NCBI GenBank assembly: GCA_964631295.1 | Contig: CAZVXI010000020.1 | Span: 1-31,647 of the forward strand | DNA length: 31,647 bases | Source of the DNA: CAZVXI01 sp964631295 | GTDB lineage: Bacteria; Planctomycetota; Phycisphaerae; Phycisphaerales; SM1A02 | Direction of reading: 5' to 3' | Shown here: positions 7,901 through 15,026 of the stretch, piece after piece | Layout of the letters: each line of letters starts with the position of its first letter | Numbering within the stretch: position 1 is the stretch's first letter | The notes under the pieces: model-generated | The model's database searches: none | What the model was told of the DNA's origin: nothing | What the model saw: the letters and a program-made list of their open reading frames with translations, nothing else | Made by a program: the position numbers and the translations under genes

Positions 7901-8577
7901 TTGACCTGCTGGTTCAAGTTGGCATCAGCAACGTATGCATCTCCGTCGCGCTCGCGTGCATCGCGTTTGCCGTGCATCGGACGGGGCGCCTCTCATTGGT
8001 GGCACATTTGCTGTGGGTGCTTGTACTCGTGAAACTCATCACGCCGCCATTGTTCATACTGCCAGTCGTTCCGATGCCGGTTGAAACGACATCAATCGCA
8101 GCTGTGAACGAGCCACTTCAGCCGGTCGCAGTAGGATCTCAGCCAGTCGAAGCGACCATTGCTGATACAGATTCCAGCGTCACATCAATCGAAGGCGTGT
8201 TCGATGCGTCCGTCCTCGCCGACATCGCTCGCCCGACGCTGCTGGGCATTGGCATTGGGCTCGCCGCTGCTCGCGACGTAACCGTGATCAACTTCACGGA
8301 GTTTCCCAGTGGAACAGTCCTCGATGATGAGTACGCCGATTTCGGCATCGAGTTTACCAATGAATTCTATATAATCGATGATTCCACGGCTTTCCTTAAT
8401 GAGTGGAGGCTGGATGGATTTTCGACGACACTCGTCATGGAGTTCGATCAGCCGTTCAATGTCATTGGCGTATTGTTTCCCGGTGTTCTCCGATATGAGT
8501 TCTTTCTCAAAGGTGAGTTCGTCGGTTGGACGGAGAATATTAGTATTGGCGGAAGTGGCTGGTCGCAGGCGTTCTGA
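7897..8577 (+). CDS. Chimeric ORF: truncated M56 (BlaR1-like) N terminus fused to PEP-CTERM-type domain
   Basis: Residues 1-60 are the start of an M56/BlaR1-type sensor: two membrane helices (~8-26 and ~34-57) including HLLWVLVLVKLITPPL, a typical motif of that family. The protein should then continue to a HExxH zinc-protease domain and a C-terminal sensor. Instead, after about residue 110 it changes to ARPTLLGIGIGLAAARDVTV, which resembles a signal peptide, and then to INFTEFPSGTVLDDEYADFGIEF, a choice-of-anchor/PEP-CTERM type secreted domain. The frame stops at 8575-8577 while the homology continues in another frame (next entry). The ATG overlaps the blaI stop as ATGA, the normal coupling of blaI-blaR1 pairs. 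I read this as a deletion joining two unrelated genes; the ORF probably has no sensor function. The joint is near 8220-8270. Confidence 0.7.
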   Translation: MIDLLVQVGISNVCISVALACIAFAVHRTGRLSLVAHLLWVLVLVKLITPPLFILPVVPMPVETTSIAAVNEPLQPVAVGSQPVEATIADTDSSVTSIEGVFDASVLADIARPTLLGIGIGLAAARDVTVINFTEFPSGTVLDDEYADFGIEFTNEFYIIDDSTAFLNEWRLDGFSTTLVMEFDQPFNVIGVLFPGVLRYEFFLKGEFVGWTENISIGGSGWSQAF

Positions 8578-8858
8578 CCGACATCACGTTCGATGAAGTG
8601 CGTGTTGTTGATGATAGTGGTGAAGTGAACATCGACAACCTCTACTTCAGCTTTGAGCCTCTCCCCACACCCGGCGCGCTCGCACTCTTTGGCGTCGCAG
8701 CTTCGCGGGACGGCATAGACGGTATGAGTGAACTTGCCAAGGGCGCATCCGGCGGGCAATCAAACCAAGGGTTGCTTCTGCAGCACGGCGATGGTCGCTG
8801 GCCGGGCGGACATCGCGGAACATTGCTGCTCGGGCTGTCAATCGCCGGTAGCGCGTGA
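8562..8858 (+). pseudogene. Frameshifted C-terminal remnant of a PEP-CTERM-type secreted protein
   Basis: In the frame one base back from the chimeric ORF, the protein resumes as GVLTDITFDEVRVVDDSGEV, NIDNLYF and PLPTPGALALFGVAAS. The last part is the PEP-CTERM sorting tail seen in Phycisphaerae (proline-glycine motif then a short hydrophobic helix), which should end in a cluster of arginines. Here the arginines are missing and unrelated sequence (SRDGIDGMSE...) follows to a stop at 8856-8858. So the gene carries at least a one-base frameshift (between about 8550 and 8577) and a degraded end. A sequencing error could explain the frameshift but not the lost tail or the upstream fusion. Confidence 0.6.
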
Positions 8859-8885
8859 TCGGTCGCTCGGCGGTACCATGCCCGC

Positions 8886-9851
8886 GTGCATCGAATCCTC
8901 CTGAGACTCGCAACAGCAGTTCAACTCACGCGCACGACGATCGCCTTTGGTGCGATCAGCGATGTGTGGCTGGTGATCCTGCTGACGCGCGCTCATGAGA
9001 CATTCGCGGGTGATGCTATGACGACCATGCCGCTCTGGCTGGCGCTGCTCGCCGGGGCAGTCGTCGCGGTGGGGCTGTTCGGCTATGGCGCAGCGCTCAA
9101 CGATGTGCTCGATGTTCGTCATGATGCGACGTTCTCCCCGCAGCGGCCGATCCCTGCCGGGCGCATCCGGCTGGGGCAGGCGGTTGTCGTCATGGTTGGT
9201 TCACTTATCGTTGCCGTCCTTGGCGGAGCTGCCTTCGGCATATGGGGCGTTTGCGTCACCATGATGACCGCAGCCGGAGTGCTGTTTTATAACGCGGCAG
9301 GGAAGTTCATCCCAGCCATTGGGCTGATGACCATCGGTCTGATCCATGGCACGCACATGTTGATACCCAACATCAGCCTTCCGTTCCTGCTGCCTGTGTG
9401 GCTGGTGATGACACACACGCTGGTGATCGCCGCGGCGGTCTACGTGTTGGAAGACAAGCGCCCGCGCATGACGAGCCGATCGCTCGTGCTGACGGTCGTC
9501 GCCTGGGCATTCTGGTCTGCGGTGATCGGCGGTGTGATGCTGACTGTCTCGGGCACGCTCTGGCCTGCATCCACAACGCCATGGCGCGCTGCGTATCCCG
9601 CACTTGCCGCAGCTTTGTTTGTGGTGGTAGCGATCCTGAAGACCCGTCGTGTCAGTCCTTATGTTGCAGCTGAGAAACTCAAGAGATACGCGGCGATGTG
9701 GCAGAGCCTGTACTGCGCGATGTGGCTGCTTTCGGTCGATCTTCTCATCGAGGCCGCGTGGATGGCCGGTTTCGCCGTCAGTGGATTTCTGTTGATGACC
9801 GCGATCAAGGAAATGAGCGGTCAGGCTGATCGTCCGCTGTCGTACCGTTGA
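8886..9851 (+). CDS. UbiA-superfamily prenyltransferase-like membrane protein
   Basis: A 321-residue protein with about eight or nine membrane helices. The first Asp-rich motif of UbiA enzymes is clear, NDVLDVRHD at 72-80, followed by the conserved RPIPAGRI at 87-94. The region expected to hold the second Asp motif reads YVLEDKRPR (186-194): Tyr and one Asp are kept, but the later acidic residues are replaced. UbiA enzymes attach prenyl chains to aromatic or other acceptors in the membrane using Mg-diphosphate; the acceptor is not predictable here. The start is GTG at 8886, and an ATG 8 nt upstream is out of frame. No strong Shine-Dalgarno is seen. No quinone or pigment genes are adjacent. 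Confidence 0.85.
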   Translation: MHRILLRLATAVQLTRTTIAFGAISDVWLVILLTRAHETFAGDAMTTMPLWLALLAGAVVAVGLFGYGAALNDVLDVRHDATFSPQRPIPAGRIRLGQAVVVMVGSLIVAVLGGAAFGIWGVCVTMMTAAGVLFYNAAGKFIPAIGLMTIGLIHGTHMLIPNISLPFLLPVWLVMTHTLVIAAAVYVLEDKRPRMTSRSLVLTVVAWAFWSAVIGGVMLTVSGTLWPASTTPWRAAYPALAAALFVVVAILKTRRVSPYVAAEKLKRYAAMWQSLYCAMWLLSVDLLIEAAWMAGFAVSGFLLMTAIKEMSGQADRPLSYR

Positions 9852-9872
9852 TTGACGCGCAAAAAGAAAAAA

Positions 9873-9918
9873 CGGCCCAAACGGTGGCCCCTCCTCCGAA
9901 GGTCACCGTTCGCGGCCG
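9873..9918. terminator. Strong hairpin after the UbiA-like gene, A-tract on its left side
   Basis: Arms 9880-9889 (AACGGTGGCC) and 9901-9910 (GGTCACCGTT) pair over 10 bp with one G-U, and CGGCC (9873-9877) with GGCCG (9914-9918) extends the stem. A-rich DNA (9861-9872) lies to the left and no T run to the right, so intrinsic termination would work best on minus-strand transcripts. It may also stop or stabilise the plus-strand UbiA message ending at 9851. The rest of the 295-bp gap to the next gene shows no convincing gene on either strand. Confidence 0.45.
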
Positions 9919-10146
9919 AGTGATACGAGATTATCAGGGGGGCTTATCCTCGCCAACCGTTTTCTCGGCAATCTGAACACAACACTCAAACAGCACCTGC
10001 GGACACGGTTGAACATGGGCAGACTGGGAGACTGTGTACATCTGTCGAGAGCAAACTCGGACCATCCAGCCGGGACGTTGATCGGACGCAACACGATGTC
10101 TTGATCGAACAACATGACCGGCCGATGTACGTGCAGGAGGTCTCAC

Positions 10147-11610
10147 ATGCCTGACACGAAGTACGCGATTCTCATCGTCGACCCGGATCCATTCGTTGCC
10201 GAAGCGATGTGTGACCTGCTGGATTCAGAGGGTTATCACACGGCGGCTGTCAGCACTGCATCTGCAGCAGTGGAGAAGGTGGACGCAGCCCGGCTGGGCA
10301 GCGGTGGGCATGTGCAGCCATTTGCGGTGATGCTTGTCGACATGACCTTACCAGACATGGATGGGCTGGAACTCATCGACCACGCGCGGAAGCGCTGCCC
10401 GGGCCTCGTGCCGGTTGCGATCACCGGATATGGGACCATCGAGCAAGCAGTCGAGTCGATTCGGCGCGGGGCAGTGGATTATCTGACCAAACCAATCATC
10501 GACGAAGAGCTACGCGTCGCCATCGAGAAAGCGATTCAGCAGCACACGCTGCGCAGCGAGAACACGAACCTGCGCAATCAACTCGACCAACGCTTCGGGC
10601 TGGAGAACATCGTCGGCGTCGACAAACGCATGCGACGCGTGTACGAGACGATTCAGGCAGTCGCGCAGAGCAAGACAACTGTTCTGATGTGCGGCGAATC
10701 AGGGACGGGCAAGTCGCTCGTGGCACGAGCGATCCACCGGCTGTCGCCCCGGGCTGATCATCCGTTCGTCGAGATCTCGTGCGGCTCGATTCCCGAGACG
10801 CTGCTGGAATCAGAGCTGTTCGGCCATGTGCGCGGCGCATTCACCGGCGCGCACGCGGACAAGGTCGGCAAGTTCCAGGCAGCCCACCATGGCACGCTGT
10901 TTCTCGATGAAATCAACTCAGCATCGCCCGGGATGCAGCTCAAACTCCTGCGCGCATTGCAGGAACGCGTGTTCGAACCCGTGGGATCGACTGAGACGGT
11001 TGAAGTTGATGTTCGCGTGATTCTCGCCAGCAATCAGCCACTGGAGGATCTTGTCGCTTCGGGAGAGTTTCGACAGGATCTTTACTACCGCATCAACGTC
11101 GTGATGCTGCAACTGCCTCCACTGCGCGATCGCCTGGCCGACATCGAACTGCTTGCTGAGCACTTTCTTGAGGTGAAGGCGAGTGAGGCTGGCAAGCGCA
11201 TCATCGGAATCGAGCCGGACGCGACCGATGCGCTCGCGCGGTATGACTACCCGGGCAACGTCCGCGAACTTGAGAACATCATCGAACGGGCGGTGGTGTT
11301 GACATCCGCGGTACGGATTCGACGAGAGGATCTTCCGCCGCAGGTGCTCGGTGGCCATTCTTCGCTTGCCGCTGGAAAATTAGCTGAGGCCGCGACCGAA
11401 CATCTGCCTCTGCTTAAGCCGGGGCAGACCTTACGCGACGCGCTTGAGGAACCCGAGAGGCAGATCATCCTGCAGGCGCTCGAATCCAACGAATGGAACC
11501 GTCAGCGCACGGCGGATCAACTCGATATCAACCGTACGACGCTATACAAGAAAATGAAGCAGTACGGGCTCGACCGCTGGGAAGCTTCAGCCCAGAGTCG
11601 CGCCGGTTGA
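10147..11610 (+). CDS. NtrC-family sigma54-dependent response regulator
   Basis: A 487-residue activator with the full three-domain layout. The receiver (1-~125) has phospho-acceptor Asp65 in LVDMTLPDMDG, Thr93 and Lys115, with a slightly long insert at ~48-57. The AAA+ domain (~150-390) has Walker A GESGTGKS (183-190), the sigma54-contacting GAFTGA (230-235), Walker B LFLDE (251-255) and a C-terminal LPPLRDRLADIELLAEHFL. A Fis-type DNA-binding helix-turn-helix closes the protein (RQRTADQLDINRTTLYKKMK). It would respond to a histidine kinase and open sigma54 promoters. AGGAGG at 10135-10140 fixes the start at 10147. No kinase gene is adjacent, so it is an orphan here, and I found no clear -24/-12 element that would name a target. 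Confidence 0.95.
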   Translation: MPDTKYAILIVDPDPFVAEAMCDLLDSEGYHTAAVSTASAAVEKVDAARLGSGGHVQPFAVMLVDMTLPDMDGLELIDHARKRCPGLVPVAITGYGTIEQAVESIRRGAVDYLTKPIIDEELRVAIEKAIQQHTLRSENTNLRNQLDQRFGLENIVGVDKRMRRVYETIQAVAQSKTTVLMCGESGTGKSLVARAIHRLSPRADHPFVEISCGSIPETLLESELFGHVRGAFTGAHADKVGKFQAAHHGTLFLDEINSASPGMQLKLLRALQERVFEPVGSTETVEVDVRVILASNQPLEDLVASGEFRQDLYYRINVVMLQLPPLRDRLADIELLAEHFLEVKASEAGKRIIGIEPDATDALARYDYPGNVRELENIIERAVVLTSAVRIRREDLPPQVLGGHSSLAAGKLAEAATEHLPLLKPGQTLRDALEEPERQIILQALESNEWNRQRTADQLDINRTTLYKKMKQYGLDRWEASAQSRAG

Positions 11611-11701
11611 ATCTCCGCTGGTCGCCGCGGTGGTCGTTCACAGTTACAATCGATACGGTTTTGGAAGACATACCGACCGAACGATTGAGGATGAACAAAC
11701 G

Positions 11702-12574
11702 ATGGCGCACACAGCAGTCCCACTGGCGGACGCACAGTCTGACGTGTACTCACAGGCAGGTGAGGACGGGGTGATTGCAGCCATCCTTGATGCGCTGCCA
11801 GACAAGGACGGCTGGTGTGTGGAGTTCGGCGCATGGGATGGCCAGCATCTGAGCAATAGTCGGAATCTCATCGAGAACCGCGACTACGCTGCTGTGTTAA
11901 TTGAAGGCGATCAGGAACGCAGCGAAGACCTGAAGCAGGCCTATGCAGACAACGATCGCATTCATCCTGTCAACGCATTCGTTGGAATCACACAGGAAGA
12001 TGGGCTGGATTCCATCCTCGCCACAACGCCAATCCCGGAGAATTTCGACTTCCTGTCGATCGACATCGATGGCAACGACTACCACGTGTGGAAAGCCGTG
12101 AAGCAATATCGACCGAAAGTCGTGTGTATCGAGTACAACCCCACAATCCCCAATGAAGTCGACTTCGTGCAGCCAGCAGACCCGAATATTACCCAGGGTT
12201 CAAGTGCTGCCGCGATGGCGAGGCTTGGCGAGGAGAAGGGTTACAAGCTTGTCTGTGCACTTCGGCTCAACGCATTCTTCGTTGATGCGAAGTATTTCAA
12301 CCTCTTGGAGATCAACGACAATAGCCTGCACGCGCTGAGAACCGATCTTGGCGCGGTGACGTGGATATTTTCGGGATATGACGGTCATATCTTCCTGCGC
12401 GGCGCGTGCAGACTGCCCTGGCATGGCATCCGGATGGATGAGTCGAAGGTCCAGCACCTGCCAAACGACATGCAGCGTTTTCCAGGCGGCTACAGCACGG
12501 CAGACAATGCATGGCTCAAAGCGCGCAGGCTCTTCTCGTTTGCGCGATTCAAACGATGGTTCGGGCGATCGTGA
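11702..12574 (+). CDS. FkbM-like SAM-dependent methyltransferase family protein
   Basis: A 290-residue soluble protein. DVYSQAGEDGVI (14-25) is followed by the probable SAM-binding strand-loop CVEFGAWDG (39-47), an acidic strand end LIEGD (66-70), and FDFLSIDIDGNDYHVWKAV from 115, which carries the acidic residues usually seen at the catalytic edge in FkbM/Methyltransf_21-type proteins. The C-terminal third (GGYSTADNAWLKARRLFSF) is not recognised. Such enzymes methylate sugars or other small acceptors and are often tied to surface polysaccharides, but no glycosyltransferases are nearby. The ATG at 11702 fits the homology. It is followed 6 nt later by the metallopeptidase gene, suggesting one transcript. 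Confidence 0.7.
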   Translation: MAHTAVPLADAQSDVYSQAGEDGVIAAILDALPDKDGWCVEFGAWDGQHLSNSRNLIENRDYAAVLIEGDQERSEDLKQAYADNDRIHPVNAFVGITQEDGLDSILATTPIPENFDFLSIDIDGNDYHVWKAVKQYRPKVVCIEYNPTIPNEVDFVQPADPNITQGSSAAAMARLGEEKGYKLVCALRLNAFFVDAKYFNLLEINDNSLHALRTDLGAVTWIFSGYDGHIFLRGACRLPWHGIRMDESKVQHLPNDMQRFPGGYSTADNAWLKARRLFSFARFKRWFGRS

Positions 12575-12580
12575 TCCGCC

Positions 12581-13351
12581 GTGTTTCGTTGGTTGATTCG
12601 TCCATTCCGTCGCCGCCGAATCTGGCGCGATCCCGTGCCTGCGGGCTGGGCCGACCTGCTGGATGAGCACTTCGAACATTGGCGATGGCTCACTGCCGAT
12701 GAGAAACGGCGCGTCGGCCGCATCGCGCGGGTCATTGTGGAAGAGAAGTACTGGGAAGGCTGCAACGGACTCGACATCACCGAGCAGATGCAGGTGATCA
12801 TCGCAGCGCAGGCGGCTTTACTGCTACTCGGCGTCAAACACAATTATTACAGCAACGTCTCGACGATTCTTATTTATCCGGCAGGCTATGTATCTTCGTC
12901 GCGGCGTGATGGTGCGATCGTTTCTGAAGGCAATGCGGTGCTTGGGGAGGCACATTTCCGTGGACCGGTCATCCTGTCATGGCGTGATGCAATTCATGGA
13001 GCCCGCAGCAGCGAGGGACGCAATCTGGTTTTTCATGAGTTTGCGCACCAGCTTGATATGATGGACGGCATCGTCGATGGAACCCCCATTCTGCGCGATC
13101 GTGAACACGTGCAGCGTTGGATCGAGGTGATGACCGAACACTTTGATGAACTTCGAGAAGGGCACACGCGCGGCGTCATTGATCCATATGGCGCGACGAA
13201 CCCGGCAGAGTTCTTCGCGGTGACGACGGAAGCGTTCTTCGAGCGACCGGCGCTGCTGCAGGATCGACTGCCCGAACTCTACGATGTGCTCCGTGACTAT
13301 TTCGGGCAGGACACTGCCGCAAGACAGCGACGATACGCAGCTGGCGCGTAG
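12581..13351 (+). CDS. mtfA: MtfA-like zinc metallopeptidase (M90 family)
   Basis: A 256-residue protein matching the MtfA/M90 peptidase family. The zinc site HEFAHQLD lies at 152-159 (ligands His152 and His156, catalytic Glu153), with a downstream acidic ligand candidate in NPAEFFAVTTEAFFE. The N-terminal half includes LLDEHFEHWRWLTADEK and DGLDITEQMQVIIAAQAALLLLG-type helices typical of the family (here GLDITEQMQVIIAAQAA, 63-79). In E. coli MtfA binds the Mlc repressor and tunes glucose-PTS expression; whether that applies in a planctomycete is unknown. Start is GTG at 12581, 6 nt after the methyltransferase gene. The family call is firm, the physiological role is not. Confidence 0.88.
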   Translation: MFRWLIRPFRRRRIWRDPVPAGWADLLDEHFEHWRWLTADEKRRVGRIARVIVEEKYWEGCNGLDITEQMQVIIAAQAALLLLGVKHNYYSNVSTILIYPAGYVSSSRRDGAIVSEGNAVLGEAHFRGPVILSWRDAIHGARSSEGRNLVFHEFAHQLDMMDGIVDGTPILRDREHVQRWIEVMTEHFDELREGHTRGVIDPYGATNPAEFFAVTTEAFFERPALLQDRLPELYDVLRDYFGQDTAARQRRYAAGA

Positions 13352-13360
13352 ACGGTCAAC

Positions 13361-13386
13361 AAAAACCCCCGGCCGACAGCCGGGGG
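13361..13386 (-). terminator. Rho-independent terminator for the ClpP-like gene
   Basis: CCCCCGGC (13366-13373) and GCCGGGGG (13379-13386) form a perfect 8-bp GC stem with a 5-nt loop, and A residues at 13361-13365 give a T tract on the minus strand. It lies 39 nt past the stop of the minus-strand ClpP-like gene and also just after the plus-strand mtfA-like gene, for which it could be a weaker, bidirectional stop. Confidence 0.8.
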
Positions 13387-13424
13387 TGAAGTGGACGGAT
13401 AGTTGCACGATGGAGTCGCGCGAT

Positions 13425-14846
13425 TTAATATCGGAAATAGCCATCGGGGTTATAGATGAAGTAGTGATCGAACGGCCTCAGCCGTGGGAGTGGGACGTAG
13501 ACATTGCCTTTCTCATCGCGCTGTTCCATCTCAGCCATGAAGAAGAAGCTCACACCTCGCTCGCTGGTTGGCGTATCGCGCTGGCCGAGTTCTCGAATTT
13601 CATGGACAATGTTGTCTACCCATTTGAGTTCACGTGCGACATCGGCAAACTCTTCCCAGTCGCCGTTCGAGTTGTTCTCGTACATCATCTCCACAAAGCG
13701 TTCGTAGCTCACACCCATTTTGTCTGCGACAGGCACGGCAAGCCTGCTGGACCATTCCATGGAGTTCTCGAGTTGCTCCTGCTGCTGTGTGAGATTTCCG
13801 CTCATGCCACTCGACATCTGATGATGCAAAATTATCGCGTTCGGTAGTGCGTATGAGTGGGGGGCCAGTGTCGTAATAACCGCTGCCATACTCGCGGCAA
13901 AGCTTTTGACAACGACATGGACGGGTGCGGGGCTCTGCTCGATCGCTTTGACAATTCGATAGCCTTCCATCACCGATCCACCGGGACAATCGTCGATCAC
14001 GATGAAGATCGGCAGTTCTCGCGAGAGGTTGTTGTAGTAGTTGATTCGATCACATACAAAATCAGCAGTGCCGCCGAAGATCGCTCCGTTGAGCGCGATG
14101 CGTCGATCTGTAATATACAGCGTATCGCCCTGATGAGGTGCCAGGCGATACTCCATATCTGACACGACTTTCGTCTTATGCGCATCCTTCGCTGCGCGAA
14201 GTTGCAGTTCATTCTGCAGCGCCGCCATTTCACGGCTTGCTTCACTCTGGGCTGCCTGCGACTCGTACTGGGCCCGCTGCATCTTCTGCGCGAGCAACGC
14301 ATTCTCATATTGCAGCCGCTCGGTCTCTGCTTTGAGGTCATCGAGCTTCGCAGATCGTTTCGCGGAGGCCAACTGTGATTCCGTCTGCATCCGGCTCAAA
14401 TCGTCTTTCATGCGAGCGAGCGCATCTTCCTGTTCGGCGCGGCGCAGCTGCGACTCAACCTGGAGCCTCTCGATCGTCGACTTCATCTCCGCGAGTTCTT
14501 CCTGTTGGCGAATACTCCGCATCGACGATTCAGCCGCGAGAGCCTGCTTCTCCAGTTCCATTTCGAGCATGGCATTTTTCTGTCTCTGGCTCACCAACTG
14601 ATACTCGGTCTGCAAACGCGATATCTCATCACGCATCTGCTCCAGTTCGGATTGAGCCTCATCCTTCGGCGCATCATCCACAACGATCTTCAAGGGCGTG
14701 TCGTCTGACGCCACGACCGTGTCGGGTTCAGCATCCTGAGAGAAAGTCGTTGGCGGGGTCTCTGTGAGGGTACCCGCCACCAGGCCAATGACGGCCGAGA
14801 GCCCGATCATCGCGGGCAGTTGCGCTGTGCTTGTGGAAAGTTGCAT
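13425..14846 (-). CDS. Exported ClpP-fold serine protease-like protein with long coiled coil
   Basis: A 473-residue protein of unusual build. Residues ~10-27 are a signal or anchor helix (AMIGLSAVIGLVAG). Residues ~64-225 are a continuous heptad-rich coiled coil, within which the motif R-L/M-Q-x-E recurs near 77, 127, 152 and 177. Residues ~240-425 are a ClpP/crotonase-fold domain: DDCPGGSV (285-292, equivalent to ClpP NSPGGSV), catalytic Ser319 in FAASMAAV, and His342 in ILHHQ. The expected Asp region (MMYENNSNGDWEEF, ~387-400) has no obvious equivalent. AGGAGG about 7 nt upstream sets the start at 14846 rather than an ATG 18 codons earlier. Cytosolic ClpP has neither signal nor coil, so this is probably periplasmic or membrane-tethered. 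Substrate and partners are unknown. Confidence 0.85.
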   Translation of the reverse strand: MQLSTSTAQLPAMIGLSAVIGLVAGTLTETPPTTFSQDAEPDTVVASDDTPLKIVVDDAPKDEAQSELEQMRDEISRLQTEYQLVSQRQKNAMLEMELEKQALAAESSMRSIRQQEELAEMKSTIERLQVESQLRRAEQEDALARMKDDLSRMQTESQLASAKRSAKLDDLKAETERLQYENALLAQKMQRAQYESQAAQSEASREMAALQNELQLRAAKDAHKTKVVSDMEYRLAPHQGDTLYITDRRIALNGAIFGGTADFVCDRINYYNNLSRELPIFIVIDDCPGGSVMEGYRIVKAIEQSPAPVHVVVKSFAASMAAVITTLAPHSYALPNAIILHHQMSSGMSGNLTQQQEQLENSMEWSSRLAVPVADKMGVSYERFVEMMYENNSNGDWEEFADVARELKWVDNIVHEIRELGQRDTPTSERGVSFFFMAEMEQRDEKGNVYVPLPRLRPFDHYFIYNPDGYFRY

Positions 14847-15026
14847 TTCGTCCTCCTGGGTCACACGAATAGAAGTATCAATGGGCAGCGCTCGTCCCAT
14901 AGAACGAGACGCAGTACCGGTCGTTATCGGTCAAACGAGTTTACATCGCGATGATTGCCGGAAAATCTGCGAGGCTGGCGCAAAATATGCTGACTGACCA
15001 ATCACGACGAGACCTTCATCCATTGA

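Noticed and set aside
9903..10146. Two 70-residue minus-strand ORFs upstream of the sigma54 activator
   Set aside because: Overlapping frames with no motif, no ribosome-binding site and no promoter.
14888..14910. CTCGT/ACGAG inverted repeat upstream of the ClpP-like gene
   Set aside because: Short stem with an 8-nt loop, no adjacent T tract or promoter pair; could be chance.
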